This document shows, piece by piece, positions 26,880 through 35,324 of a stretch of DNA of 58,822 bases (the stretch's first letter is position 1; each line of letters starts with the position of its first letter). The position numbers and the translations under genes were made by a program. The DNA comes from Gammaproteobacteria bacterium (GTDB taxonomy: Bacteria; Pseudomonadota; Gammaproteobacteria; GRL18). A model generated the notes under the pieces. It did no database searches. It worked only from the letters and a program-made list of their open reading frames with translations, and had not been told where the DNA came from. Location of the stretch: contig JALWRI010000084.1 in the NCBI GenBank assembly GCA_026994225.1, positions 1 to 58,822 of the forward strand, read 5' to 3'.

Positions 26880-26966
26880 ATATCCTCTATTTTATAAGCA
26901 ATATGTTGAACAATAAGTGTCCTGATTATTTATCAAGACAACGTATAGGCCTCTAAAGAGCGCCTA
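26880..26966 (-). promoter_or_regulatory. ROSE-like RNA thermometer in the hsp20 leader
   Basis: The leader folds into three successive hairpins: TAGGC/GCCTA plus CTC/GAG with one bulged G (26946-26966); GTCTTGA/TCAGGAC with one G.T pair (26919-26939); and a final helix pairing ATATTGCTT (26904-26896) with the SD segment AGAGGATAT (26888-26880). The UUGCU 5' of the SD, with a G opposite a G, is the hallmark of ROSE elements of ibpA/hsp20 mRNAs. Such helices melt on heating and expose the ribosome site. The pairing is read by eye. Confidence 0.55.
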
Positions 26967-26973
26967 CCTATAT

Positions 26974-27000
26974 AGTAAGGATCGTTAGTTATTTTTCAAG
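26974..27000 (-). promoter_or_regulatory. Candidate heat-shock promoter of hsp20
   Basis: CTTGAAA (27000-26994) is followed after 13 bases by CCTTACT (26980-26974), resembling a sigma32 -35/-10 pair, about 100 bases before the hsp20 start. A sigma70 reading (TTGAAA, 16 bases, TACTAT) is also possible at the same place. Confidence 0.4.
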
Positions 27001-27090
27001 TAAAAAAATAGTAAAAATTTTTGTTAAATTTTATTCATTGCTATTTCAAATAGATCATGCTGCTTATTAATAATATGTTGCTTTTAAATA

Positions 27091-27177
27091 TTATGCAATA
27101 CTACCAAAAGAATAATTGTATTGAATACTTTTTTTATCAATGTCTAAAGTACCAAAACGGCTGGTATTGATTTGCAT
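27091..27177 (-). CDS. 28-codon ORF resembling the FliW N-terminus
   Basis: A strong SD (AAGAGGGGG) 7 bases before ATG leads into 28 codons reading MQINTSRFGTLDIDKKSIQY... and stopping at TAA (27091-27093). FliW flagellar assembly factors begin with the same pattern, M-x-I-x-T-x-x-F-G-x-x-x-I-D-x-x-x-I. FliW binds flagellin and antagonises CsrA, and is normally about 150 aa, so this is either a truncated relic or a real small protein. It begins 33 bases after the Hpt gene stop, in the same direction, and would be the last cistron of that signalling operon. Between its end and hsp20 I see only the heat-shock promoter and leader. Confidence 0.45.
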   Translation of the reverse strand: MQINTSRFGTLDIDKKSIQYNYSFGSIA

Positions 27178-27210
27178 AAGTGTCCCCCTCTTACTTGATT
27201 GGATGTAAAA

Positions 27211-30009
27211 TTATAAACGACGTTTGAATGCATTGACTAATCGTTTAAACCAGCTTTTTTCTTTAGGCATGGTATCATCTTGTTCATCTACTAAGGTCTG
27301 GGTTTTCTCTACCGCAAGCCGTGCATCGATTTGAGTAATTTTTTCAATATAGTGTGCTTCATTGGTATGACATGCTTGTATTCCTGCATAATCATAAATC
27401 AGATCATCTATCAGCATAATAGATTCTTCCAAAATAGGGAATATGGCAGGTGAAGGTTTGACAGTAGCATCAATAATACGATTGAGCATATTTTCTATCG
27501 CCCAAGAAAATTCTCCTAAGCGTTGCGCTCCAACGAGTCGTCCACTGCCTTTAAGGGTATGATAACTACGGCGTAATTCTGTAAGTGCTTTTAAATTACT
27601 ACTATCGAGTTGCCATAGTTCCAGGTAATGATTGATTTTTTCTATTTCACCCTGAGCTTCTTCCAGAAAAATATTAGCAATATCTTCATCTATGCCCTCA
27701 GGAAGATGATCAACCTGTATTTTGAGAGTAGCACTTTTTTGTTGATCTGCATTATGACGACCAGGGAATGTTTGTGTCTTTTCTACGGTTTCAGTGAGTT
27801 CTACTTGCATACTTTTATCGAGTATGTTTGTGAGTTCTTCTACTAATGTTTCTAAGGTTTGGTAACGTTGCCTGGTAAGCTGTTGGGGGTTTTGCTCAAT
27901 AGCGGTTGTCATATCTCTAAGGGTTTGTACAACATGCATGGCTCGGGGATGATGAGCATTTAAGCTGATTTGGTCATAGCAAAAAATGACTTCATTAATA
28001 AAATCTGCAGACAAATCATTGTTATCTGGTTCTTGTAACCAGGCATGTAAATAGGTAAGTAAACTATCATCGCTGGTAGATGTTTTAATAGCTATATCAG
28101 TAATATCTATTTTTTCAGATTCTTCACTATCATGCGCTATTGGAGAGTTATCAGCTTTAATCGGGGAAGAAGATATTGTAGGGGAGGGATCTATGGGAAC
28201 AGGTGATATAGAGGGAGGAGAATTTATTGCCAATTCTTCAGATAATAACTTGTCTAGTTCCTGTAAGTCATTATTATTGGCTTCTTTGGATAATAATTCA
28301 TCGAGTGTATAGGGGGTTTCTTGTGTTTTTTCCGTAGGATATAATTTTTCAATACATTGTTCTGCTATTTCAAGAATGGTTTGGGTATCTGGCTGTTGTT
28401 CTAGTAATGAACGCATATAATATTCTAATGCAGTAATTGTATCGGCTAATATTTCAACCCGAGTAGAGGGTACTTTTTCAGAAGTATTACATAATTCCTG
28501 ATTTATCATTGTTTCAATCTGTATTAGAATATGCGCTGCGCTATCTAGCATGAGCATCACTAAAGCACCATGAATGAGTTTAATCGTAAACGGTAAGGGT
28601 GCAAGAATGTAATGCACCTCTTCATCAGGATGTTCAATAAAGTCGGTAATAATTTTTTGTGCGGTATGAATTTCGGTAATAATTTCTTTAAATGCCGTAT
28701 CATAAATATGTTGTTGTTCAATACGAGAAAATTGTAGCCAACATCCATTTTCGGGTATGCTTACCTCATCGGTGCCAAATTTTTCCACATTGGAAGTGAT
28801 GGAACTTACCCATAATAGGACATTAGCAATATCCATCACTTCATGCTCTTTTACCAACGTTGCATTATCAACAAATTGTTCCAATATTTCGGCTTGTTGT
28901 AATATTGTTCTACGTAACTTTCCTTCCCCTAACATACCATAGGTATCACTTAAATCATGTAAACGTTTAGCAACTGAGCTTAACATAAACAATTCATTCT
29001 TATTATTTCGTACAAATAAATTCAAGGTTTCCTTTATTACTGCAAATTCATTTTCAATGACGTTATTAACTGCTTGAGCCAAATCTTTATTAGTGCCACT
29101 AAGACTTGCCCTGGCATGATATAACTCATCTTCTGAAGGCAAGAGTTTATCAAGTTGATAACATCGTTTTAGCTCACTTACATGCTTTCCAGTGCTGTGG
29201 CTTTGTGCGACATAAAACAATAAATTTTTCATTAAATTACGAGGAGGGGAAGAGGCAATATATTCTTCTCCTTGATCAATGAGTATTTTTATTAAGCGAT
29301 CTAATTGCCCAAACAATAGTTTAAGGGAAATATTGGAATTAACACCCTGATCGAGTAAGGCTTCAATACTCCCTTGTGCAATCCAAAGTAATTGTTGGAC
29401 TACTTCGTTATCACTTGCATGTTTTAACTCATTTAAGGTTTGGGCTATTTTTGTTAAACTCTGAGGAATATGCTTATTGTTATACCAGTTTAATAAAGCA
29501 ATTTGATATTGATGTCGGGATACTTTAGCTAATTGTTGAATATCTTTATCACTATGATATTTGTCAGGTGGTACGAGAATGTCTAAATCAGGTGAAAACA
29601 TCGCACTTTCAGTTAAGAGTTTATCTCCTCTGATTGCACGTAAATCATTGAGTATGGGTAATAACACGATGGGCGTATCATAAGCGCCATTTTGAATACG
29701 TTCCAAATAATCAGGCATTTGTATTATGGCACGCATTAAAATATCATAGGCTTCTTCACGTTGTTGTATTGAACGTCCTAATAATGCAATACAAATTTCT
29801 TCCATTTCCTCACTGAGTAATGCTGCCCCATACAATTCCAACATTTGTAACACACCATGTATTAAGTGTATATAGGTGAAACATTCTCTTAAAGGCGTAT
29901 CATCATCAGGATGATGGACATAATCATTTAATGCTTTAGATGCTGCATTTAAGGTAACATCCAGCTCTTTTTTTACCCATTTTAGGCCACCACATTCAAG
30001 TTTTGCCAT
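27211..30009 (-). CDS. FimL/ChpA-N-like protein with a C-terminal Hpt domain
   Basis: Encodes 932 aa, soluble and mostly helical. The N-terminus (about 1-110; WVKKELDVTLNAASKALN, YIHLIHGVLQMLELYGAALL) matches the start of ChpA and FimL, the pilus chemosensory proteins. A second, degenerate Hpt-like unit lies near 440-540 (TIKLIHGALVMLML). A Pro/Ser linker (about 590-640) precedes a true Hpt domain with phospho-acceptor His near 817 (RRSYHTLKGSGRLVGAQRL). No CheA dimerisation, ATPase, CheW or receiver domain follows, unlike full-length ChpA. It lies 26 bases after a REC-histidine kinase gene, which may phosphorylate it. Twitching or surface sensing is a family-based guess. Confidence 0.8.
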   Translation of the reverse strand: MAKLECGGLKWVKKELDVTLNAASKALNDYVHHPDDDTPLRECFTYIHLIHGVLQMLELYGAALLSEEMEEICIALLGRSIQQREEAYDILMRAIIQMPDYLERIQNGAYDTPIVLLPILNDLRAIRGDKLLTESAMFSPDLDILVPPDKYHSDKDIQQLAKVSRHQYQIALLNWYNNKHIPQSLTKIAQTLNELKHASDNEVVQQLLWIAQGSIEALLDQGVNSNISLKLLFGQLDRLIKILIDQGEEYIASSPPRNLMKNLLFYVAQSHSTGKHVSELKRCYQLDKLLPSEDELYHARASLSGTNKDLAQAVNNVIENEFAVIKETLNLFVRNNKNELFMLSSVAKRLHDLSDTYGMLGEGKLRRTILQQAEILEQFVDNATLVKEHEVMDIANVLLWVSSITSNVEKFGTDEVSIPENGCWLQFSRIEQQHIYDTAFKEIITEIHTAQKIITDFIEHPDEEVHYILAPLPFTIKLIHGALVMLMLDSAAHILIQIETMINQELCNTSEKVPSTRVEILADTITALEYYMRSLLEQQPDTQTILEIAEQCIEKLYPTEKTQETPYTLDELLSKEANNNDLQELDKLLSEELAINSPPSISPVPIDPSPTISSSPIKADNSPIAHDSEESEKIDITDIAIKTSTSDDSLLTYLHAWLQEPDNNDLSADFINEVIFCYDQISLNAHHPRAMHVVQTLRDMTTAIEQNPQQLTRQRYQTLETLVEELTNILDKSMQVELTETVEKTQTFPGRHNADQQKSATLKIQVDHLPEGIDEDIANIFLEEAQGEIEKINHYLELWQLDSSNLKALTELRRSYHTLKGSGRLVGAQRLGEFSWAIENMLNRIIDATVKPSPAIFPILEESIMLIDDLIYDYAGIQACHTNEAHYIEKITQIDARLAVEKTQTLVDEQDDTMPKEKSWFKRLVNAFKRRL

Positions 30010-30035
30010 GATGTATTATCTTTAATTTTAATTGG

Positions 30036-31262
30036 TTAGGATGATGATAACGGTAAGGTTAAAGTAAATATGCTACCACCTTCCGGATTATCTGTTGCAT
30101 GAATAGTTCCTTTATGTAATTCCATAATTTGTTTGCAAATATATAGCCCCAGTCCTAAACTTACTTCATTGCCTGTAGGCTTATTGCTTAATTTTGCAAA
30201 TTTGGTAAATAATTTTTGTTTATCTTGTTCTGAAATACCAGGCCCTGTGTCGGTAATAGATATTTTCAATAACTGATCTTTTACTTGTGTATTGACCAAA
30301 ATATTATTTTCGGCAGAACAGAATTTAATTGCATTACCAATTAAATTATCTAATACTTGACTAATACGTGTTTTATCAATTTGTATTAATAGTGGGGTAT
30401 TGTCTACATTATTGTGTAAAGTAATTTTTTTGCGTTGAGCATTCGCATGATTATATTTAATGACATCATTAATTAACTTATGAATATCCGTTTCTTTTAT
30501 AATCAGTTTTAAATGTCCGGTAGTGATAATTTGGGTATCCAGATAATTTTCAGTTATATCACTCATATAGCTATTAGAATCAGCAATCAAAGTTAAATCT
30601 TCTTGAATATCCTCTATAGATTGAATACTATTATTAGTAATACCCTGTTGTATTGTTTCTATAATATCTTGTACTAGCATTAATGGTTTGCGTAAATCAT
30701 GGCTTGCAATAGTCACCAGGGTTGTATATTGCTTTTCTAATAGCGCATTTTTTTCTTTTACTTCTTTTTCCAGGGAATTATTAAGTGATAATAATTTACG
30801 CATCAGAGCAATATTTTTAGCTTCAAGATTATAGGCTTCTAATGCTCGTTGTACAGTTAATAAGAGATCATATTGTTCAAAAGGTTTTAGCATAAATTTG
30901 AAGATACAACATTGGTTAATAGCTTGAATGATAATATCAACATCGGAAAATCCTGTCAGGATGATGCTTTTTGCGTGGGGAATAATCGTTTGTGATTGTT
31001 CGAGCAATTCCACGCCGGTTAAATTAGGCATCCTTTGATCACTGATAATAAGATGGATAATAGAGGGATCATCAAGAGATTTAATTAAATCCAGGGCAGA
31101 TTGTCCATCATTGGCTTCAAGAATATTATATTGTTCACTGAGTAAAGATGAGAGGGTTTTTAAATTATATTCTTCATCATCAACTATGAGTATAGTATGC
31201 TTTTTTTCTGTTCTATTTTTACTTTCTATAACAGAAAGTTTTTTATTATTAAAAACGCTCAT
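30036..31262 (-). CDS. Receiver-histidine kinase hybrid (REC-HisKA-HATPase)
   Basis: Encodes 408 aa, cytosolic. A receiver domain (about 24-145) has the acidic pair in TILIVDDEE, phospho-acceptor Asp in IISDQRMPN, and the conserved Lys in MLKPFEQ. A helical linker (145-180) leads to HisKA with the phosphorylated His in IASHDLRKP (about 189), then an HATPase domain with N box DNLIGNAIKF, G1 DTGPGIS and G2 GLGLYICKQIM. Receiver-first kinases without a sensor domain take their input from another phosphodonor. AGGA precedes the ATG by 8 bases. The Hpt protein gene follows after 26 bases, which suggests a local phosphorelay. Confidence 0.92.
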   Translation of the reverse strand: MSVFNNKKLSVIESKNRTEKKHTILIVDDEEYNLKTLSSLLSEQYNILEANDGQSALDLIKSLDDPSIIHLIISDQRMPNLTGVELLEQSQTIIPHAKSIILTGFSDVDIIIQAINQCCIFKFMLKPFEQYDLLLTVQRALEAYNLEAKNIALMRKLLSLNNSLEKEVKEKNALLEKQYTTLVTIASHDLRKPLMLVQDIIETIQQGITNNSIQSIEDIQEDLTLIADSNSYMSDITENYLDTQIITTGHLKLIIKETDIHKLINDVIKYNHANAQRKKITLHNNVDNTPLLIQIDKTRISQVLDNLIGNAIKFCSAENNILVNTQVKDQLLKISITDTGPGISEQDKQKLFTKFAKLSNKPTGNEVSLGLGLYICKQIMELHKGTIHATDNPEGGSIFTLTLPLSSS

Positions 31263-31380
31263 AATATATCCTGTGCTTTAAGTTATTCTGGTCGCAACAA
31301 TATAATAGGTACTAGAAAAACATTGTATGTCTATGCGATTGTAGCATAGTTATGGTGTAAATTCGATGGAACTAAGTGGG

Positions 31381-31761
31381 TTATCGGAGTTGATAACGTA
31401 CACATGCACGCTCTGTTTCCCACAGTGTAATAGCACTTACCTGTACTTGTTCAGTATTAATTAATAGTGCGGTTTCTTGAAAAAGATATTGGGCAATATT
31501 TTCCGCGGTGGGGTTGATGCTATCAAAAGGGGGGATGTCATTTAGATAATAATGATCCAGTCGTTCAGTAACCTTTTTTAAGACTTTGCGTAACTCTTTA
31601 AAATCAATAGCAATACCCATAGCATTAAGTTGTTGGGCTTGTACTTCTAATTCAACTTTCCAATTATGTCCATGCATACGGCTACATGCACCCGGATAAT
31701 CCCGTAAGGTATGTGCTGATGCAAAATCATGTAAGACGGTAAGCGTATAAGTTGCAGCCAT
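31381..31761 (-). CDS. queD: 6-carboxy-5,6,7,8-tetrahydropterin synthase (QueD)
   Basis: Encodes 126 aa, the normal length for QueD/PTPS enzymes. It converts dihydroneopterin triphosphate to 6-carboxytetrahydropterin, the first dedicated step of 7-deazaguanine (queuosine) synthesis. Zinc ligands are in FASAHTL and MHGHNW, the catalytic Cys is in YPGACSRMHGH, and the LDHYYLND block and the C-terminal Glu (WETERA) complete the site. It starts 3 bases after the dxs stop, in an ispA-dxs-queD cluster; AGGA lies upstream of the ATG within the end of dxs. QueF is also in the window but unlinked. Confidence 0.93.
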   Translation of the reverse strand: MAATYTLTVLHDFASAHTLRDYPGACSRMHGHNWKVELEVQAQQLNAMGIAIDFKELRKVLKKVTERLDHYYLNDIPPFDSINPTAENIAQYLFQETALLINTEQVQVSAITLWETERACVRYQLR

Positions 31762-31764
31762 GAT

Positions 31765-33669
31765 TTATCCTGTATGAGTGTGATTGAGATGGGTAAAATA
31801 ATCTTGAATACGTTGTATAATCCCCTTTGCACTTAAAGCATAAGAAGATAAGACTTCAGTTTGAGTACCTTGTTTAGGAAATTCATCGGGAATTCCCATA
31901 TTAATAATACCTGGAGTGGTATAAGCAGCTAAATATTCATTTACAGCACTGCCTGCACCACCGGCAATACAATTATCTTCTATGGTAACAAATAAATCAG
32001 TATCAAGGGCATGGTTTGCTAATAATTGGGTATCTAAGGGTTTAATAAAACGCATATTAATCACCATCACCCGATAACAGGAGAGTGCCTTTGCTGCCTG
32101 AGTTGCTATAGATAATAAATTTCCAAAGGATAATAGAAGGATTTTAGGCAGGTTATGTACAGCATTGCTATTATCATAGTGGATGACACCCGTACCAATG
32201 GTTAAAGTTTGTAATGTAGAAGTTAATTCCACGCCACTGCCTGAGCCTCTAGGATAACGTACAGCGGCAGGGCCTGGATACATATAAGCAGTATATAACA
32301 TCTGTTGGCACTCTTCTTCATTGGCAGGTGCCATAATAATTAAATTAGGAATACAGCGTAAATAACTTAAATCAAAGCTGCCACTATGAGTTGCACCGTC
32401 TGCACCGACAATGCCTGCTCGATCAATGGCTAAGGTTACATCTAGATTTTGAATGGCAATATCATGTATGAGTTGATCATAAGCACGTTGTAAAAAGGTA
32501 GAATAGATAGCAACTACAGGCTTTAAACCCTCACAAGCCATACCAGCAGCAAAAGTGAGACTATGTTGTTCTGCAATCCCTACATCAAAATAGCGGTCAG
32601 GAAATTGTTGGGCATAAGCTGTTAATCCTGAACCTTCACGCATTGCTGGGGTAATGGCAACTAATTTATCATCTTGTTGAGCCATATTACAGATCCAGTG
32701 GCTAAAGACATCGGTATAAGTTAATTGCTTTTTATTTTGACACGTTGTATAACCCGTCTGTACGTCAAAACTACTCACTCCATGATAATGCGTAGGATCT
32801 GTTTCAGCAGGCGCATACCCTTTTCCCTTTTTGGTTACGACATGTAAAAATTGTGGCTGAGAAAGATGTTTTAAATTATGCAAGGTAGTGAGGAGTGCAT
32901 CCAGATTATGTCCATCAATAGGTCCAATATAATTAAATCCCATCTCTTCAAATAACGTACTAGGACGTAGTACCATTCCTTTTACATGCTCTTCAGCTCG
33001 CTTGGCTAATTCACGAAAAGGGGGTAAAGGAGCAAGGACTTTTTTACTGTTATCTCGTACAGAACTGTAAAAATGACTCGATAAAATACGAGCAAGATAA
33101 TTGGATAAGGCCCCAACATTTGGGGAAATAGACATATCATTATCATTGAGTATCACTAAAAGATTTGCACCACTATCGCCAGCATGATTGAGTGCTTCAA
33201 ATGCCATCCCTGCGGTCATTGCTCCATCCCCAATCACGGCAATATGTTTTCGATGGGGGTAATAATTTTTTACTGCTAATGCCATACCGAGTGCAGCACT
33301 GATTGAGGTACTAGAGTGTCCAGTACCAAAGGCATCATAGGGGCTTTCTTCTCGCTTGGGAAAGCCGGATAAACCATCTTTTTTACGGATATTAACAAGT
33401 TCTTCTAAACGACCGGTTAACATTTTATGGGGATAGGTTTGATGTCCAACATCCCAAATCAAGCGATCATCGGGGGTGTTAAAAATATAGTGTAGGGCGA
33501 TAGTTAATTCTACTGTACCTAATCCTGAAGCTAAGTGTCCTCCTGATTTACCTACGCTATGTAATAAAAATTCCCGCACCTCCAGTGCCAATAAAGGTAA
33601 TTGTGTTGGTGATAATTGTCGTAGTTGTGCGGGAGAATGAATACTTTTAAGCAAAGGAGGAATAAACAT
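31765..33669 (-). CDS. dxs: 1-deoxy-D-xylulose-5-phosphate synthase
   Basis: Encodes 634 aa. DXS condenses pyruvate and glyceraldehyde 3-phosphate, the entry step of the MEP isoprenoid pathway. The thiamine diphosphate motif is GDGAMTAGMAFEALNHAG with NDNDMSISPNVG; the N-terminal SGGHLASGLGTVELT and the transketolase domains (IAEQHSLTFAAGMA; IDRAGIVGADGATHSG) are all present and uninterrupted. It follows ispA by 18 bases and precedes queD by 3, so it makes precursors directly for the IspA product. Downstream use includes ubiquinone and undecaprenyl carriers and the HpnD/HpnE squalene route. Confidence 0.96.
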   Translation of the reverse strand: MFIPPLLKSIHSPAQLRQLSPTQLPLLALEVREFLLHSVGKSGGHLASGLGTVELTIALHYIFNTPDDRLIWDVGHQTYPHKMLTGRLEELVNIRKKDGLSGFPKREESPYDAFGTGHSSTSISAALGMALAVKNYYPHRKHIAVIGDGAMTAGMAFEALNHAGDSGANLLVILNDNDMSISPNVGALSNYLARILSSHFYSSVRDNSKKVLAPLPPFRELAKRAEEHVKGMVLRPSTLFEEMGFNYIGPIDGHNLDALLTTLHNLKHLSQPQFLHVVTKKGKGYAPAETDPTHYHGVSSFDVQTGYTTCQNKKQLTYTDVFSHWICNMAQQDDKLVAITPAMREGSGLTAYAQQFPDRYFDVGIAEQHSLTFAAGMACEGLKPVVAIYSTFLQRAYDQLIHDIAIQNLDVTLAIDRAGIVGADGATHSGSFDLSYLRCIPNLIIMAPANEEECQQMLYTAYMYPGPAAVRYPRGSGSGVELTSTLQTLTIGTGVIHYDNSNAVHNLPKILLLSFGNLLSIATQAAKALSCYRVMVINMRFIKPLDTQLLANHALDTDLFVTIEDNCIAGGAGSAVNEYLAAYTTPGIINMGIPDEFPKQGTQTEVLSSYALSAKGIIQRIQDYFTHLNHTHTG

Positions 33670-33687
33670 AATAATTAATGCCTTGAA

Positions 33688-34578
33688 TTATTGCTTACGT
33701 TGGATGATATAATCTGCGATCCAGCGGAGTGGATCGGCACGTTGATCAAAATGAGATAATGCCTGAATAGCCTGATTATGTAAGGAAAGTGCGAGTTCAT
33801 GTGCGCCAGATAGACCTAATAGTTCAGGATAAGTGGGCTTGTTTTTAGCGCGATCAGAACCTTGTGGTTTACCTAAAATATCCGTAGAACTTTCAATATC
33901 GAGAATATCATCCATTACTTGAAAAGCAAGCCCGATATTTTTAGCATATTGATCCAAATTATGTAAAATATGACTATCTAGCATGACTTTACTCAGTGCG
34001 CCTAATTTTACACTGGCTCGAATTAATGCGCCGGTTTTATGGATGTGCATATTTTCCAGTTCAGCTATATTTAATGTTTTATTGACGGCTGCAAGATCAA
34101 TAGCTTGTCCTCCCACCATGCCTTTTGAACCACTGGCTATTGTGAGTATTTCCAGCATTTGATTTTTTTGTTCTGGGTTCAGCAAGGGGGCTTGCACCAA
34201 GACTTGAAAGGCAAGGGATTGTAACGCATCGCCAGCTAATAAAGCGGTTGCTTCATCAAAGGCTTTATGACAACTTGCTTGACCACGGCGTAAATCATCA
34301 TCATCCATGCAAGGTAAATCGTCATGAATGAGGGAATAGCTATGTATTAATTCTACTGCACAAGCAGGAGCATGTAAAAGGGTGTCAGAAATATTGAGTG
34401 CATAGCCTGTCGCATAGACTAAAACAGGACGGATACGTTTACTGGTGGATAATGTACTATAACGCATAGCACGATGTAAGGACACGGGTAAAATATGTTC
34501 AGCAGGTAAAATTTGTTCGAGTTGTTGAATCACCTTTTGTTGGTGAATTGGAATAAAATTTTCTAGGTTATAGTGCAT
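33688..34578 (-). CDS. ispA: Farnesyl diphosphate synthase
   Basis: Encodes 296 aa from the ATG at 34576-34578. An upstream in-frame start would add 52 residues not found in the family (and reach into the divergent gene), so I start at MHYNLENFIPIHQQ. The first Asp-rich motif is LIHDDLPCMDDDDLRRG and the second is VMDDILDIE, with KRIRP and GGQAIDL also conserved. It elongates DMAPP/IPP to farnesyl diphosphate. It leads an ispA-dxs-queD cluster under an extended -10 promoter; xseB, often upstream, is absent and replaced by a divergent CNP1-like gene. Confidence 0.94.
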   Translation of the reverse strand: MHYNLENFIPIHQQKVIQQLEQILPAEHILPVSLHRAMRYSTLSTSKRIRPVLVYATGYALNISDTLLHAPACAVELIHSYSLIHDDLPCMDDDDLRRGQASCHKAFDEATALLAGDALQSLAFQVLVQAPLLNPEQKNQMLEILTIASGSKGMVGGQAIDLAAVNKTLNIAELENMHIHKTGALIRASVKLGALSKVMLDSHILHNLDQYAKNIGLAFQVMDDILDIESSTDILGKPQGSDRAKNKPTYPELLGLSGAHELALSLHNQAIQALSHFDQRADPLRWIADYIIQRKQ

Positions 34579-34611
34579 GAGATATCTACATATCAATAAA
34601 TAAATGGGTAT

Positions 34612-34620
34612 ATTATAACA
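34612..34620 (-). promoter_or_regulatory. Extended -10 promoter element for ispA-dxs-queD
   Basis: Minus strand TG-T-TATAAT (34620-34612) lies about 35 bases before the ispA ATG, a perfect extended -10. No -35 is recognisable at 17 bases, as expected for extended -10 promoters. Confidence 0.5.
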
Positions 34621-34710
34621 AGGGTTTGGGGATAAATAGAAGAAAAGTACTGTCGAAATCTCACAACAGTATGGCATAATAGGCAAGTAAGCGGAATGGG
34701 ACAAGCTATT

Positions 34711-35307
34711 ATGATATATATAAAAACCAACCATTGCTCCATTATGTCTATGATATGGCTCTTATTATTTCTACAAACAGTCTCTTTGACGTGGGCAAAA
34801 GATTTTATAGATAAAGAAATAGAAGCAGAAGATGGTCAATTTGGTACAGAAGAACCGGCAGTGTGGAAAGAGTTATCATACACATTACCAGATTATCCCA
34901 AAAAATCAGATTTGCAATTATTTACTATTCCAAATGCACCGAGGGGTTATCATTATGCTATTGATATGAAAAATTTAATGATAACACCCGATGGAGTAGT
35001 GCATTATACCGTAGTGATTACCTCATCGGGAGCAAGTCAAAATATCTTTGCTGAAGGCATAGATTGCCAGCAACAGCGTTTTAAACAATATGCGTATGGA
35101 CAACAAGGAGATCGTTGGCAGCGTCGTAATCATCCACGTTGGAAATCGTTGCAAGCAATATATGGACGTGCCTTATTGTATCGAAAAGTCTTATTTCAGC
35201 ATTATTTTTGTAATGAATTAGGCATAGTGTATTCATTACAAAGCATTAAAATACGTTTACAAGATAATGATGATGACGATGTGGAGGAGTTTTTTTTATA
35301 TGAGTAA
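34711..35307 (+). CDS. CNP1-like family exported protein
   Basis: Encodes 198 aa from the second ATG; a first ATG 15 bases earlier is possible. The N-terminus has a basic start and hydrophobic core ending near TWA-KDF, a signal peptide. The mature part matches the CNP1-like pattern: WKELSYTLPDYPKKSDLQLF, RGYHYAIDMKNLMITPDGVVHYTVVITSSGA, GIDCQQQRFKQYAYG, and NHPRWKSLQ. The C-terminus is very acidic (DNDDDDVEEF). The family is named after a Neisseria protein and its activity is unknown. It is divergent from ispA, and pcnB follows after 17 bases. Confidence 0.82.
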   Translation: MIYIKTNHCSIMSMIWLLLFLQTVSLTWAKDFIDKEIEAEDGQFGTEEPAVWKELSYTLPDYPKKSDLQLFTIPNAPRGYHYAIDMKNLMITPDGVVHYTVVITSSGASQNIFAEGIDCQQQRFKQYAYGQQGDRWQRRNHPRWKSLQAIYGRALLYRKVLFQHYFCNELGIVYSLQSIKIRLQDNDDDDVEEFFLYE

Positions 35308-35324
35308 GCAATATGTAGGTGGTT

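Noticed and set aside
34579-34734. 52-residue N-terminal extension of ispA
   Set aside because: It lies in the divergent promoter region, is unlike any IspA, and crosses the extended -10 element.
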